From: Brevibacterium moorei | GTDB lineage: Bacteria > Actinomycetota > Actinomycetes > Actinomycetales > Brevibacteriaceae | Assembly: GCF_024580735.1 (NCBI RefSeq) | Contig: NZ_JANIJX010000019.1 | Span: 1 to 64,000, forward strand | Direction: 5' to 3' | Length of the DNA: 64,000 bases | Part shown: in pieces, positions 55,585 through 64,000 of the stretch | Position numbering within the stretch: the stretch's first letter is position 1 | How the letters are laid out: each line of letters opens with the position of its first letter | Position numbers and translations under genes: made by a program | Notes under the pieces: model-generated | The model's database searches: none | Seen by the model: the letters and a program-made list of their open reading frames with translations, nothing else | What the model was told of the DNA's origin: nothing

Positions 55585-56176
55585 GACCTACCTCCGTTGA
55601 GTTCGCTTCTTCGGACGGTCGGTGTCGCCGATCGTCCTCTTCTTCAGACATAACACGATCAGCGCGTGCCGTGTTCCGAAGGTTCGTCCCGGGCGCGGAT
55701 GTCGGCCGCGACGCTGCGGTTCGCTTTGCCCTGCGCCATTGCAGACAGAACACCCAGCCGGTGATGAGGATGAATCCGCTGCAGGACATGAGGATCTGCT
55801 CCAGCCCGACTGCGTCGGGATCCGGGTCGTGATGGACGATCAGTCCCGTGTCCAGCAGGGGCCGCCCCGTGCCCTTCTCGGAACACCAACTCCCCATGAA
55901 AGCCAGGTAATAGAGCCAGCAGACCACGAACTGGACCACCATCTGGGCCGGGCTGGAGGGCCGTTCGAGCTTCCGCGGATCCAGGCCCTGGGAGCGCGCT
56001 CCGCTGTTGAAGGCGAGGGCCACGATCATCAGCAGGACTACGGGGACGATGGACCACAGCCGGAGCCCGATGGCCGCGGCCAGAACGGATACCAGCCCCA
56101 TCGTGATCATGGCCAGTCGGTATCCCAGCCGGTACCCCCGCAGCAGCGCGTCCTCGTCCATGACGTCGGTGTCCAT
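55565..56176 (-). CDS. Hypothetical membrane protein, four helices
   Basis: The product is 203 aa from ATG 56176. Two adjacent helices near the N-terminus (YRLAMITMGLVSVLAAAIGL, LWSIVPVVLLMIVALAF), a third (MVVQFVVCWLYYLAFMGSW) and a fourth (ILMSCSGFILITGWVFCLQW) are followed by a charged, disordered tail (EEEDDRRHRPSEEAN). Upstream in-frame Met codons exist but add non-hydrophobic sequence that would overlap the divergent promoter. It is coupled to the FAD reductase, so a role in electron transfer is possible but unsupported. Confidence 0.55.
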   Translation of the reverse strand: MDTDVMDEDALLRGYRLGYRLAMITMGLVSVLAAAIGLRLWSIVPVVLLMIVALAFNSGARSQGLDPRKLERPSSPAQMVVQFVVCWLYYLAFMGSWCSEKGTGRPLLDTGLIVHHDPDPDAVGLEQILMSCSGFILITGWVFCLQWRRAKRTAASRPTSAPGTNLRNTARADRVMSEEEDDRRHRPSEEANSTEVGHDGTGR

Positions 56177-56255
56177 AACCCCACCCTGCCGGGCGATACC
56201 GGAAGACGCAAGGCCCCTGGAATCGGGTGCCGGAACTGATATAAGCTGAAAGGCT

Positions 56256-57998
56256 ATGCGCGCAATCCTCCGGTTCTGGCCCGACATCAGAGAACGCCTC
56301 TGGGTCTACGGTGTCATCATCTTCCTCAGCCTGTTCGCCAACGGGCTGCAATTGGTCGTCCCGCTGCTCACCGGCCGCATCATCGACGGGCCGATCGCCC
56401 ACCATGACCCGGCCGGTCTGGTGGTGCCCGTTCTGGTGATCTGCGGCCTCGGCGTGCTCGAAGCCGCGGCGCTGTTCGGCCGCCGCTATCTGGCGGCCCC
56501 TGTCACCTCGTTCTGGGAAGTGCTGTGGCGCGGCCGGCTGTACGACAAACTGCAGTACGTCCAGGTCGCCACCCACGATGCCTGGGACTCCGGACAGCTG
56601 CTGTCCCGCGGGGTTCAGGACCTCTCCCAGATGCGCCGCTTCTTCGCCTTCGGGGCCCCGTTCCTGCTGGTCAACCCGGTCATCATCGTGGCCGGCGCGA
56701 TCATCCTGACCGTCATGCAGCCGCTGTTCGGACTGATCTTCCTGGTCATGGCCGTGCCCACGGTGGCGATCGTCGCCGTGTTCGAACGCAAGTACCGCCT
56801 GGCCGCGCGCGCCGCCCAGGACCAGATGGGGGCCATCACCACCAATGTCGAGGAATCCATCCAGGGCATCCGCATCATTCGCGCCTTCGGCCGCACCCCG
56901 TGGATCCGCGGCCGGTTCCGCGAACTCTCCGGCGGCCTGGCCCGCCTGGAAGTCCGCAAGGCCCGCCTGGATTCCTGGCTGTGGGGCACTCTGATGATGC
57001 TGCCGACCATCGCGCAGGCCGCAATCGTGGGTCTGGGCGCCTGGGGCGTGGTCCACGGCTGGATGAGCGTGGGAACGGTGGTCGCCGCGGTAACGGTGAC
57101 GATGATTCTGCGGATCCCCATCGAGATGTTCGGCTTCCTGCTCTCCGACGCCCTCATGGCCGCCACCGCAGCAGCCCGCTACTGGGAGGTGATGGACCTG
57201 CCGCTGGGCATCACCGACACCTCCGGCGACGTCGCCGACGACCCCGCCCCGGTCCTGGACCCGGCAGGCGTGCGCGGGGAACTGCGCTTCGAGCACGTCG
57301 GCTTCCGCTTCGCCGACGCGGACACCCCACTGTTGGACGGCCTCGACCTCACCGTGCAGCCGGGGGAGACCCTGGCGATCGTCGGGGCGACCGGATCGGG
57401 CAAGTCCACCCTGGCCGCCCTGGTGCCGCGCCTGGCCGATGTCACCTCCGGCCGGATGAGCATCGACGGGACGGATGTCCGCGAGCTGCCCCTGACCGAG
57501 CTGCGCCGTCTGGTGTCCGTGGCCTTCGAGGACCCCATCCTGTTCTCCTCCAGCGTCCGCGACAACGTAGCCCTCGGCGTGCCACACGCCACCGACGCCG
57601 AGGTCCGCCGCGCCCTGGACATCGCCCAGGCCGCCGATTTCGTCGCGGCCCTGCCCGAGGGTCTGGACACCCAGGTGGGGGAGCAGGGCTTGGCCCTGTC
57701 CGGTGGCCAGCGCCAGCGCCTCGCCCTGGCCCGTGCCATCCTTGGCACCCCGCGCATCCTGGTGCTCGACGACCCGCTGTCAGCCGTGGACGTCGACACC
57801 GAGGACCGGGTCCAGCGCCGCCTGCGCGAAGTCCTGCCCGATTCCACCACCCTCGTGATCGCCCACCGGCCGTCCACCGCCGCGCTCGCCGACCGGGTGG
57901 CCGTGCTCCACGGCGGTGGCATCGCCGCCCTGGGCACGCACGAAGAACTCCTGGAGACCTCGACCATGTACCGCGATCTGATGGGGGCGCACGTATGA
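56256..57998 (+). CDS. ABC exporter half-transporter, subunit 1 (degenerate ATP site)
   Basis: The product is 580 aa with six N-terminal helices (about 15-310) and an ATPase domain (about 340-580). Walker A is GATGSGKST, the signature is canonical LSGGQRQRLALARA, but Walker B reads ILVLDDPLSAVD: Asp replaces the catalytic Glu. It overlaps subunit 2 by 4 bp. TAAGCT lies 8 nt before the ATG, so the mRNA may be leaderless. Family members export drugs, lipids or peptides. Substrate unknown. Confidence 0.9.
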   Translation: MRAILRFWPDIRERLWVYGVIIFLSLFANGLQLVVPLLTGRIIDGPIAHHDPAGLVVPVLVICGLGVLEAAALFGRRYLAAPVTSFWEVLWRGRLYDKLQYVQVATHDAWDSGQLLSRGVQDLSQMRRFFAFGAPFLLVNPVIIVAGAIILTVMQPLFGLIFLVMAVPTVAIVAVFERKYRLAARAAQDQMGAITTNVEESIQGIRIIRAFGRTPWIRGRFRELSGGLARLEVRKARLDSWLWGTLMMLPTIAQAAIVGLGAWGVVHGWMSVGTVVAAVTVTMILRIPIEMFGFLLSDALMAATAAARYWEVMDLPLGITDTSGDVADDPAPVLDPAGVRGELRFEHVGFRFADADTPLLDGLDLTVQPGETLAIVGATGSGKSTLAALVPRLADVTSGRMSIDGTDVRELPLTELRRLVSVAFEDPILFSSSVRDNVALGVPHATDAEVRRALDIAQAADFVAALPEGLDTQVGEQGLALSGGQRQRLALARAILGTPRILVLDDPLSAVDVDTEDRVQRRLREVLPDSTTLVIAHRPSTAALADRVAVLHGGGIAALGTHEELLETSTMYRDLMGAHV

Positions 57999-59809
57999 GC
58001 GCGCCCGCGAACCAGAAATCCGCAACCGCCGTGGACGAACTCGACCAGTTGCCACCGGGCGTGGCCCGCAGCGCCCGGCGCCTGCTCATGAGCCTGGTGC
58101 GGCCCCGGCTGCTCAGCGTCATCGTCCTGGCACTGCTCATCGTCTTGACCAGTGCCGGCGCGGTGATCGGACCGGTGTTCGTCCAGCGCGCCCTGGACGA
58201 CGGCCTGCCGGCGGCCCAGGCCGGTGACTTCGCGCCCCTGGCTTGGGCGATCGGTGCCTTTATGGCCTCGGCCCTGGTCGCCGGGGTCTGTTCCTGGGCA
58301 TCGGTGCGGCTGATGGGCAAAACCGCCCAGCGGATCCTGTTCGATCTGCGCGGGCGCCTGTTCAAGCACGTGCAGCGACTGGACCTGGGGTATCACGAGA
58401 AGTCCACCTCGGGTCGGCTGGTCGCCCGGCAGACCTCGGATATGGAATCGGTGCAGGAGTTCCTGTCCTTCGCGCTCATCGACACGGCGCTGGGACTACT
58501 GCAGATGGCCGCGATCGCGGTGCTGCTGGTGTTCCTGGACGTGCCGATGGCCCTGATCGCCTTCGCCGGGTTCATCCCGCTGTTCTTCGTCACCGTCTAC
58601 GCCGCCCGGACCCAGCGCGGGGCCTACCGGCGCACCCGCACGTGGATCGGCAAGTCGATCGTGCACTTCACGGAGACGATGGGCGGGATCCGCGCGGTGC
58701 AGGCCTTCCGCCGGCAGCCCGCCGGACGGGCGCGCCTGCACCAGAGCGACGACGCCTACCGGCAGGCCAACCGCGATGCGCTGACCGGCGTGGCCTGGTT
58801 CGCCGGCTGGACGCGGCTGATCGGCAATCTGACCCAGGTCGCCATCATCCTCGCCGGCGCCTATCTGGTGATGACCGGACACACGCAGATCGGCGTGCTC
58901 ACAGCATTCATCCTGTACCTGCGCCGCTTCTACGGCCCGCTGGACGAACTGGTCAACTCCTTCAACCTGTATCAGTCAGCCTCGGCGGCGCTGGAGAAGA
59001 TCACGGCGATCCTCGACACCGAACCCGCCATCGAGGACCCCGCCGCGGCCCGCGCCCTGCCCACCGGAGCCGGCGGGCGCGAGCTGAGCTTCGAGCAGGT
59101 GCGCTTCGCCTACGAGGACGGCCCGGACATCCTGCCCGACTTCGACCTGGAGGTCCCCGCCGGCCAGACCGTCGCCCTGGTCGGCACCACGGGCGCCGGC
59201 AAATCGACCCTGGTCAAACTGGCCACCCGGTTCTACGATCCGCTGGCGGGAAGCGTCCGGTTGGACGGAGTGGATCTGCGCGAGATCGACGATGCCGCGC
59301 TGCGCCGGGCGATCGTCATGGTCACCCAGGAGTCCTTCCTGTTCTCCGGCACGATCGCCGACAACATCCGCATCGGCAACCCCGAGGCCACAGATGAGCA
59401 GGTGCGCGCGGCGGCCCGGGCGGTCGGTTTGGACCGGTTCATCGCGCGATTGCCCGAGGGCTACGGGACCGATGTGAAGAAGCGCGGCGGCCGGCTCAGC
59501 TCGGGGCAGCGCCAGCTGGTGTCCTTCGCCCGCGTGTTCCTGGCCGATCCGGGCGTGATCGTGCTCGACGAGGCCACTGCCCACTTGGACATCCCCTCGG
59601 AGCGGGCGGTGCAGCAGGCCCTGGAGACCGTGCTGCGCGGGCGCACCGCGATCATCATCGCCCACCGCCTGTCAACGGTGGAGATCGCCGATCGGGTACT
59701 GGTGATGGAACACGGGCGGATCGTCGAGGACGGCACCCCGCAACGGCTGCTGGCAGACGGCGGCCGGTTCGCGCACCTGCACGCGGCGTGGGAGGAGTCC
59801 CTGGCCTGA
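57995..59809 (+). CDS. ABC exporter half-transporter, subunit 2
   Basis: The product is 604 aa. The open frame extends far upstream, but ATG 57995 overlaps the subunit 1 stop (ATGA) and begins a normal half-transporter: a 30-residue cytoplasmic start, six helices (about 38-330), and an ATPase with Walker A GTTGAGKST, signature LSSGQRQLVSFARV (Ser for the first Gly of LSGGQ) and an intact Walker B VIVLDEATAHLD. The altered signature pairs with the degenerate Walker B of subunit 1 to make one weak site, as in known heterodimeric exporters. Confidence 0.92.
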   Translation: MSAPANQKSATAVDELDQLPPGVARSARRLLMSLVRPRLLSVIVLALLIVLTSAGAVIGPVFVQRALDDGLPAAQAGDFAPLAWAIGAFMASALVAGVCSWASVRLMGKTAQRILFDLRGRLFKHVQRLDLGYHEKSTSGRLVARQTSDMESVQEFLSFALIDTALGLLQMAAIAVLLVFLDVPMALIAFAGFIPLFFVTVYAARTQRGAYRRTRTWIGKSIVHFTETMGGIRAVQAFRRQPAGRARLHQSDDAYRQANRDALTGVAWFAGWTRLIGNLTQVAIILAGAYLVMTGHTQIGVLTAFILYLRRFYGPLDELVNSFNLYQSASAALEKITAILDTEPAIEDPAAARALPTGAGGRELSFEQVRFAYEDGPDILPDFDLEVPAGQTVALVGTTGAGKSTLVKLATRFYDPLAGSVRLDGVDLREIDDAALRRAIVMVTQESFLFSGTIADNIRIGNPEATDEQVRAAARAVGLDRFIARLPEGYGTDVKKRGGRLSSGQRQLVSFARVFLADPGVIVLDEATAHLDIPSERAVQQALETVLRGRTAIIIAHRLSTVEIADRVLVMEHGRIVEDGTPQRLLADGGRFAHLHAAWEESLA

Positions 59810-59821
59810 CCGCCCCTCGGG

Positions 59822-61066
59822 TCAGCGGGAGAGGCGCACCAGGACCTCGGCGTGGCGGGTGTGGGGGAACATGTCGAGCAGGCGGGCGGCGGTGATCCGG
59901 TAGGCCGACATGGCCTCTAGATCGCGGGCCAGGGTCGCGGGATTGCAGCTGGAGTAGACGACATCGGGAATGCCGGAGTCCTGGATCCATGCGGCCATCT
60001 CGCGCCCCACCCCGCGCCGGGGCGGGTTGACGATGAGCGCATCGGGTCGTCGGCCGGCCGCGGTCCGCTCGCGGAACCAGGCCGCGGCATCGCCCGCGTA
60101 GAAGTCCGCGTCCAGTCCGTATTCCGCGGCGCTCTGTTTGGCGGACTCGATCGCAGCCGGCGAGATCTCCACCCCGGTGACCCTGCGTCGGCGCGGCTCG
60201 AGCACGATGGCGCCGGGTTCCAGCGTCCTCGCGCCAGGGTCGGCGCCAGGAGCGGTGCCGGCCGGGCGCGGCTCCGCGGGCTGGGCGCAGTGCAGCGCGA
60301 AGCCGCCCACGCCGCAGAACAGGTCCCAGACCTCGCCAGGGTCGATCTCGTCTACCCAGTTCGAGACCTGCCGGTACAGACCCGAGGCCACCGTCGTGTT
60401 GGTTTGCAGGAAGGACTGCGGGCGCAGCAGCAGGCGGATCCGTCCCTGTGTCACAGAGAGGGTGTCGGGGCCCGCCAGGTGGACTTCGGTGGGGCCCTCG
60501 ATGATGGCCTTGGGCTCGGGTTGGATGTTCGCGGTGACCACGGAGCCCGGAGCCAGGGACTCCACCAGCAGGTGGAGGTGTTCGCGCAGGCGCTCCACCG
60601 GCTTCTCGGTGCGTAGCACGAAGCGCACCAGGACCGCGGGATCGCCCGCGCCAGCCGGGACGTCGCCGGCGGTGATGAGCACGTATTTGAGCTCGCCCCT
60701 GCGCCGGGCGATCGAATAGGGAGAGACCTGGGCGCGCTTGATCAGGGCGGGCAGCAGGTCGAGCACCTTCATGATGACCGGAGGATAGAGCGGGCAGTCG
60801 CGAAGGTCCACGCCGTTGCCGGCGGGATCGACGATGCCGAACACCGGTGCGTCGGCGGTGCCGGTGACCACCATCTTGGCCTTATTGCGGAAACCGGCTT
60901 CGGGTCCGGTGATGGGCGCCCGCCAGATCCGTGCAGCCGCGTCCCGGGTGAACGGCGCCAGCAACTCCTCCAAATCCGCCTGGGCACGGTCGACTCTGGT
61001 GCCGAAGGGCACCGGAAGCAGGGTGCAGGAGCGGCAGGTACCGGCCTCGTAGTGTGCACATCTCAC
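59822..61066 (-). CDS. RlmC/TrmA-family RNA (uracil-C5) methyltransferase
   Basis: The product is 414 aa. Fe-S cluster cysteines are at 3, 11, 14 and 91 (MRCAHYEAGTCRSC, RDCPLYPP). There is no TRAM domain, which fits the RlmC group that methylates 23S rRNA U747. The SAM site is WDLFCGVGGFALHCA, and the catalytic site is VNPPRRG with Cys in YSSCNPATLARD. A Pro/Ala/Gly-rich insertion of about 30 residues (AEPRPAGTAPGADPGA region) follows the SAM motif. GTG start with TAGAAT 6 nt before it (leaderless signature). Convergent with the ABC genes (12-bp gap). Confidence 0.82.
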   Translation of the reverse strand: MRCAHYEAGTCRSCTLLPVPFGTRVDRAQADLEELLAPFTRDAAARIWRAPITGPEAGFRNKAKMVVTGTADAPVFGIVDPAGNGVDLRDCPLYPPVIMKVLDLLPALIKRAQVSPYSIARRRGELKYVLITAGDVPAGAGDPAVLVRFVLRTEKPVERLREHLHLLVESLAPGSVVTANIQPEPKAIIEGPTEVHLAGPDTLSVTQGRIRLLLRPQSFLQTNTTVASGLYRQVSNWVDEIDPGEVWDLFCGVGGFALHCAQPAEPRPAGTAPGADPGARTLEPGAIVLEPRRRRVTGVEISPAAIESAKQSAAEYGLDADFYAGDAAAWFRERTAAGRRPDALIVNPPRRGVGREMAAWIQDSGIPDVVYSSCNPATLARDLEAMSAYRITAARLLDMFPHTRHAEVLVRLSR

Positions 61067-61144
61067 CGGACGATTCTACCGGCGGTACTGCAGACCGACC
61101 ATGAGAACCGCAATCTCATCATGCGGACTCCGGTGGCCTGTGGT

Positions 61145-61174
61145 TTGACACCCCGCGAGCGGCGGGCGTTAGAT
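61145..61174 (+). promoter_or_regulatory. ilv operon promoter
   Basis: A consensus TTGACA (61145-61150), an 18-bp spacer and TTAGAT (61169-61174) place transcription start at or next to the ATG of the leader peptide (61181). It is the strongest promoter-like sequence in the window. Confidence 0.75.
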
Positions 61175-61180
61175 GATGAC

Positions 61181-61225
61181 ATGCACAAGCTCGTACTCGT
61201 CCTCGTTATCGGCAGCGCGCGGTGA
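61181..61225 (+). CDS. ilv attenuator leader peptide
   Basis: An open frame of 14 codons reads MHKLVLVLVIGSAR, with seven consecutive codons for Leu, Val or Ile (61190-61210). It sits between a strong promoter and a rho-independent terminator, all upstream of ilvB. This is the classic branched-chain amino acid attenuation layout: ribosome stalling in the Leu/Val/Ile run when charged tRNA is short would prevent the terminator. The ATG is at the predicted transcript start, so the peptide is probably translated without a Shine-Dalgarno. Confidence 0.85.
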   Translation: MHKLVLVLVIGSAR

Positions 61226-61258
61226 ACCCGTAAGCGTCACGAAGACGAACGCCGCGCG

Positions 61259-61288
61259 CCCCACCGGAAACCGGATGGGGCTTTTTTT
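61259..61288 (+). terminator. ilv attenuator terminator
   Basis: CCCCACCGG (61259-61267), loop AAA, CCGGATGGGG (61271-61280) and seven T (61282-61288) form a rho-independent terminator. Upstream, GCGCGCGG (61215-61222) can pair with CCGCGCGC (61252-61259), whose last base overlaps the terminator stem, giving a possible competing fold. Confidence 0.85.
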
Positions 61289-61372
61289 ATGAGCGGGTCC
61301 GGCCGGACACCACGGCCCCACCGATCATGAGCGGCACACCAGGCGCGGCTTGGACACATTTAAGGAGACACA

Positions 61373-63247
61373 GTGGCAGCGACGACGAAGAACGCTGAAC
61401 CCAAGGCGGAAGCGGGGGCCCAGGAGGGCGCCCGGTCCGTCCCCAAACCAGGGCCGCGCAAGCGACCGGACAATGCGCCGGAGGTGCTCACCGGCGCCCA
61501 GGCGATCGTCCGCAGCCTCGAGCTGCTGGGGGTCACGGACGTCTTCGGCCTGCCCGGCGGCACGATCCTGCCGACCTATGACCCGCTGATGGACTCGGAG
61601 CGGATCCGCCACATCCTGGTCCGCCACGAGCAGGGTGCCGGTCATGCGGCCGAGGGCTATGCGGCGGCCACCGGCAAACTGGGCGTGTGCATCGCGACCT
61701 CGGGCCCCGGCGCCACGAACCTCATCACGGCGATCGCCGATGCGAATATGGACTCGGTGCCCCTGCTGGCCATCACCGGTCAGCAGGCATCCACCCTGCT
61801 GGGCACGGACGCCTTCCAGGAAGCCGACATCGTCGGCATGACCCTGCCGGTGTCCAAGCACAGCTTCCTGGTCACCCGGACCGAGGACATTCCGCAGGCC
61901 ATCATGTCGGCCCACTACATCGCGACGACGGGTCGCCCCGGCCCCGTGCTGGTCGACATCACGAAGGACGCACAGGCCGGCAAGGCCCCGTTCGAATGGC
62001 CCCAGGCCCCGCAGCTGCCCGGCTACAAGCCCACGGTCAAACCGCACCTCAAGCAGATCCGGGAAGCGGCCTCGCTCATCGAGAAGGCCAAGCGGCCGGT
62101 GTTCTACATCGGCGGCGGCGTGATCCGCAGCGGCGCCCACGAACAGCTCAAGGCCCTGGCCGAGGCCACCCACATCCCGGTGGCGACGACCCTGATGGCC
62201 CGCGGCGCATTCCCCGACTCGCACCCGCAGCACATCGGGATGCCGGGGATGCACGGAACCGTCTCGGCGGTCGCGGCCTTCCAGAAGTCCGATCTGCTGA
62301 TCGCGGTGGGCTCCCGGTTCGACGACCGCGTCACCGGCGACCTGGACAGCTTCGCGCCCAAGGCCAAGATCATCCACGCCGACATCGACCCGGCGGAGAT
62401 CGGGAAGAACCGTCCGGTGGACGTGCCGATCGTCGGCGACGCCGGCGAGGTGCTGACCGAACTGCTGCGCGAACTGGAGGCCAACCACGCCCAGGCGCTG
62501 GAGAACGACCGACCGCGCTGGTGGAAGACACTCAACGCCTGGAAGGAGACCTACCCGCTGGGCTACGAGCCCAATGAGATCGGACTGTGCGATCCGCAGT
62601 ACGTGATCGGGCGGATTTCCGCACTGTCCGGGCCCGAGGCCGTCTATGTGGCGGGCGTGGGCCAGCACCAGATGTGGGCCAGCCAGTTCGTCGACTACGA
62701 GCGCCCCAACTCCTGGGTCAACTCAGGTGGCCTGGGCACCATGGGCTACTCGGTTCCGGCTGCGATGGGCGCGAAGGTCGGTGAACCGGACCGCACGGTC
62801 TGGGCGATCGACGGCGACGGCTGCTTCCAGATGACGAATCAGGAACTGGCCACCTGCATGATCAACAACATTCCGATCAAGGTCGCCATCATCAACAACT
62901 CCTCGCTGGGCATGGTGCGCCAGTGGCAGACCCTGTTCTACGACGGCCGCTACTCCAATACGGAGCTCAACACCGGCCATGATTCGATCCGGGTGCCCGA
63001 CTTCGTCAAACTGGGCGAGGCCTACGGCTGCCTGGCGCTGCGCGTGGAGCGCAACGAGGACGTGGACGCGGCGATCGAGCAGGCCCTGGCGACGAACGAC
63101 CGGCCCGTGGTGATCGACTTCACCGTGCCGGCCGACGCCATGGTGTGGCCGATGGTCGCCGCCGGCGTGAGCAACGATGAGATCCAGTACGCTCGGAATC
63201 TGCGGCCCGACTTCGCCGGAGAAGAGGAAGAGGAGGGCCAGGAATGA
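61373..63247 (+). CDS. ilvB: Acetolactate synthase large subunit
   Basis: ThDP enzyme making acetolactate or acetohydroxybutyrate, the first common step of Val/Leu/Ile synthesis. The product is 624 aa. An N-terminal Ala/Lys/Pro-rich extension (about 1-35) precedes the catalytic body: [14 protein letters not shown] (catalytic Glu), [26 protein letters not shown] (FAD region) and the ThDP-Mg motif [32 protein letters not shown] start with AAGGAG. It overlaps ilvN by 4 bp. Expression is governed by the attenuator upstream. Confidence 0.96.
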   Translation: MAATTKNAEPKAEAGAQEGARSVPKPGPRKRPDNAPEVLTGAQAIVRSLELLGVTDVFGLPGGTILPTYDPLMDSERIRHILVRHEQGAGHAAEGYAAATGKLGVCIATSGPGATNLITAIADANMDSVPLLAITGQQASTLLGTDAFQEADIVGMTLPVSKHSFLVTRTEDIPQAIMSAHYIATTGRPGPVLVDITKDAQAGKAPFEWPQAPQLPGYKPTVKPHLKQIREAASLIEKAKRPVFYIGGGVIRSGAHEQLKALAEATHIPVATTLMARGAFPDSHPQHIGMPGMHGTVSAVAAFQKSDLLIAVGSRFDDRVTGDLDSFAPKAKIIHADIDPAEIGKNRPVDVPIVGDAGEVLTELLRELEANHAQALENDRPRWWKTLNAWKETYPLGYEPNEIGLCDPQYVIGRISALSGPEAVYVAGVGQHQMWASQFVDYERPNSWVNSGGLGTMGYSVPAAMGAKVGEPDRTVWAIDGDGCFQMTNQELATCMINNIPIKVAIINNSSLGMVRQWQTLFYDGRYSNTELNTGHDSIRVPDFVKLGEAYGCLALRVERNEDVDAAIEQALATNDRPVVIDFTVPADAMVWPMVAAGVSNDEIQYARNLRPDFAGEEEEEGQE

Positions 63248-63753
63248 GCCGTCACACCCTGTCCGTTCTGGTCGAGGACAAGCCCGGTGTGCTCACGCGC
63301 TTCGCGGGTCTGATCTCGCGGCGCGGCTTCAATATCCACTCCCTGGCCGTGGGCAACACCGAGGCCGCGGGGTATTCGCGGATCACAGTGGTCGTCGACG
63401 TCGGCGAGGCGCCCCTGGAACAGGTGACGAAGCAGCTGAACAAGTTGGTCAACGTCATCAAGATCGTGGAACTCGACGCGGCCACAGCCGTGCGCCGGGC
63501 CCATATGATCTTCAAGGTCAAGGCGGATGCGGCGACCCGGCCGCAGGTCCTGGCCGCCGTCGAGATGTTCCGCGCACAGATCGTGGACGTCAGCACCGAA
63601 TCCGTCAGCGTCGAGGCCACCGGCGAACAGGCCAAGCTCGATGCCCTGCAGACGGTGCTCGAACCCTTCGGCATCAAGGAGATCGTGCAGTCGGGCACCG
63701 TGGCGATCGGCCGTGGCGCCAAATCGATCACCGACAAGGCCCCGCGGGTCTGA
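63244..63753 (+). CDS. ilvN: Acetolactate synthase small (regulatory) subunit
   Basis: The product is 169 aa. An ACT domain (1-75, [35 protein letters not shown]) binds valine for feedback inhibition, and a C-terminal IlvN domain (about 85-160) activates IlvB. The ATG overlaps the ilvB stop (ATGA). Confidence 0.96.
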   Translation: MSRHTLSVLVEDKPGVLTRFAGLISRRGFNIHSLAVGNTEAAGYSRITVVVDVGEAPLEQVTKQLNKLVNVIKIVELDAATAVRRAHMIFKVKADAATRPQVLAAVEMFRAQIVDVSTESVSVEATGEQAKLDALQTVLEPFGIKEIVQSGTVAIGRGAKSITDKAPRV

Positions 63754-63773
63754 CCGCCCGCATGGCGGACGTG

Positions 63774-63803
63774 TTGTCCCGCCTTATAAGACACCCATAC
63801 AAT
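63774..63803 (+). promoter_or_regulatory. Possible separate ilvC promoter
   Basis: TTGTCC (63774-63779), an 18-bp spacer and TACAAT (63798-63803) lie in the 109-bp gap between ilvN and ilvC. Two short hairpins follow (GAACC/GGTTC near 63805 and ACGTGT/ACACGT near 63823). ilvC may therefore be transcribed independently as well. Confidence 0.45.
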
Positions 63804-63841
63804 GGAACCGTACGGGTTCCAGACGTGTGAAGCACACGTGA

Positions 63842-64000
<159 letters not shown>

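Noticed and set aside
56525-59809. A single open frame of 1094 codons covering the ABC region
   Set aside because: Its first 490 codons are an Arg/Pro-rich shadow of the subunit 1 gene in another frame. The real gene is the 604-codon part from ATG 57995, which overlaps the subunit 1 stop by ATGA.

Overview
The window is high-GC DNA packed with genes on both strands. It looks like a chromosomal segment of an actinobacterium (Actinomycetota, probably Micrococcales). The evidence is GTG/TTG starts, many -10 boxes placed 6-9 nt before start codons (leaderless genes), a DUF222/13E12 HNH endonuclease, PdxS/PdxT with a MocR-type PdxR, and the gene order iscS-like, mnmA, MetE-like, ligA, gatC-gatA-gatB, then ilvB-ilvN-ilvC. 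Genus cannot be fixed from the sequence alone. I see no phage, rRNA operon, CRISPR array or transposase.

Layout. 1-5.7 kb: tandem tRNA-Lys genes, a GroES-like/DUF3618 pair, Bcp peroxiredoxin, tRNA-Leu, two surface-protein genes and tRNA-His. 5.7-10.6 kb: a polytopic membrane protein, a GT2 glycosyltransferase, a SCO6745-like protein and oligoribonuclease. 10.7-19.4 kb: a six-gene cluster of membrane proteins, a lipoprotein and a CnoX/YbbN-like thioredoxin. One gene in it is a fusion of homologues of its two neighbours, and two others share a putative metal-binding Cys/His domain. This is the best candidate for an undescribed system. 19.5-30.6 kb: small membrane proteins, an MHS transporter, cysteine desulfurase, MnmA, an S9 peptidase, a MetE-like protein and NAD+-dependent DNA ligase.

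30.6-33 kb: a DUF222-HNH gene between degenerate short repeats. 33-35 kb: an acetate-type symporter with its DUF485 partner. 35.3-39.8 kb: an LLM oxidoreductase and the GatCAB amidotransferase. 39.8-43.8 kb: a DUF6069-like gene between long palindromes, then pdxT/pdxS divergent from a PdxR whose PLP-binding lysine is replaced by Ser. 43.8-48.5 kb: two unknown proteins, peptide deformylase and cysK-cysE. 48.6-51.1 kb: a flavin operon (LLM monooxygenase, FMN reductase, MarR) behind two palindromic operators. 51-56 kb: a D-2-hydroxyacid dehydrogenase, a DUF1963-like protein, a 72-bp perfect palindrome, a butanediol-type dehydrogenase and an FAD reductase. 56-61 kb: an asymmetric heterodimeric ABC exporter and an RlmC/TrmA-type RNA methyltransferase. 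61.1-64 kb: the ilvBNC operon behind a Leu/Val/Ile leader peptide and attenuator. ilvC is cut by the window end.

Themes. Sulfur and cofactor supply (cysE/cysK for cysteine, desulfurase plus MnmA for tRNA thiolation, PdxST for the PLP that CysK and the desulfurase need) sits near translation fidelity genes (GatCAB, deformylase, tRNAs). Convergent genes are separated either by almost nothing (3-12 bp) or by long, nearly loop-less palindromes.
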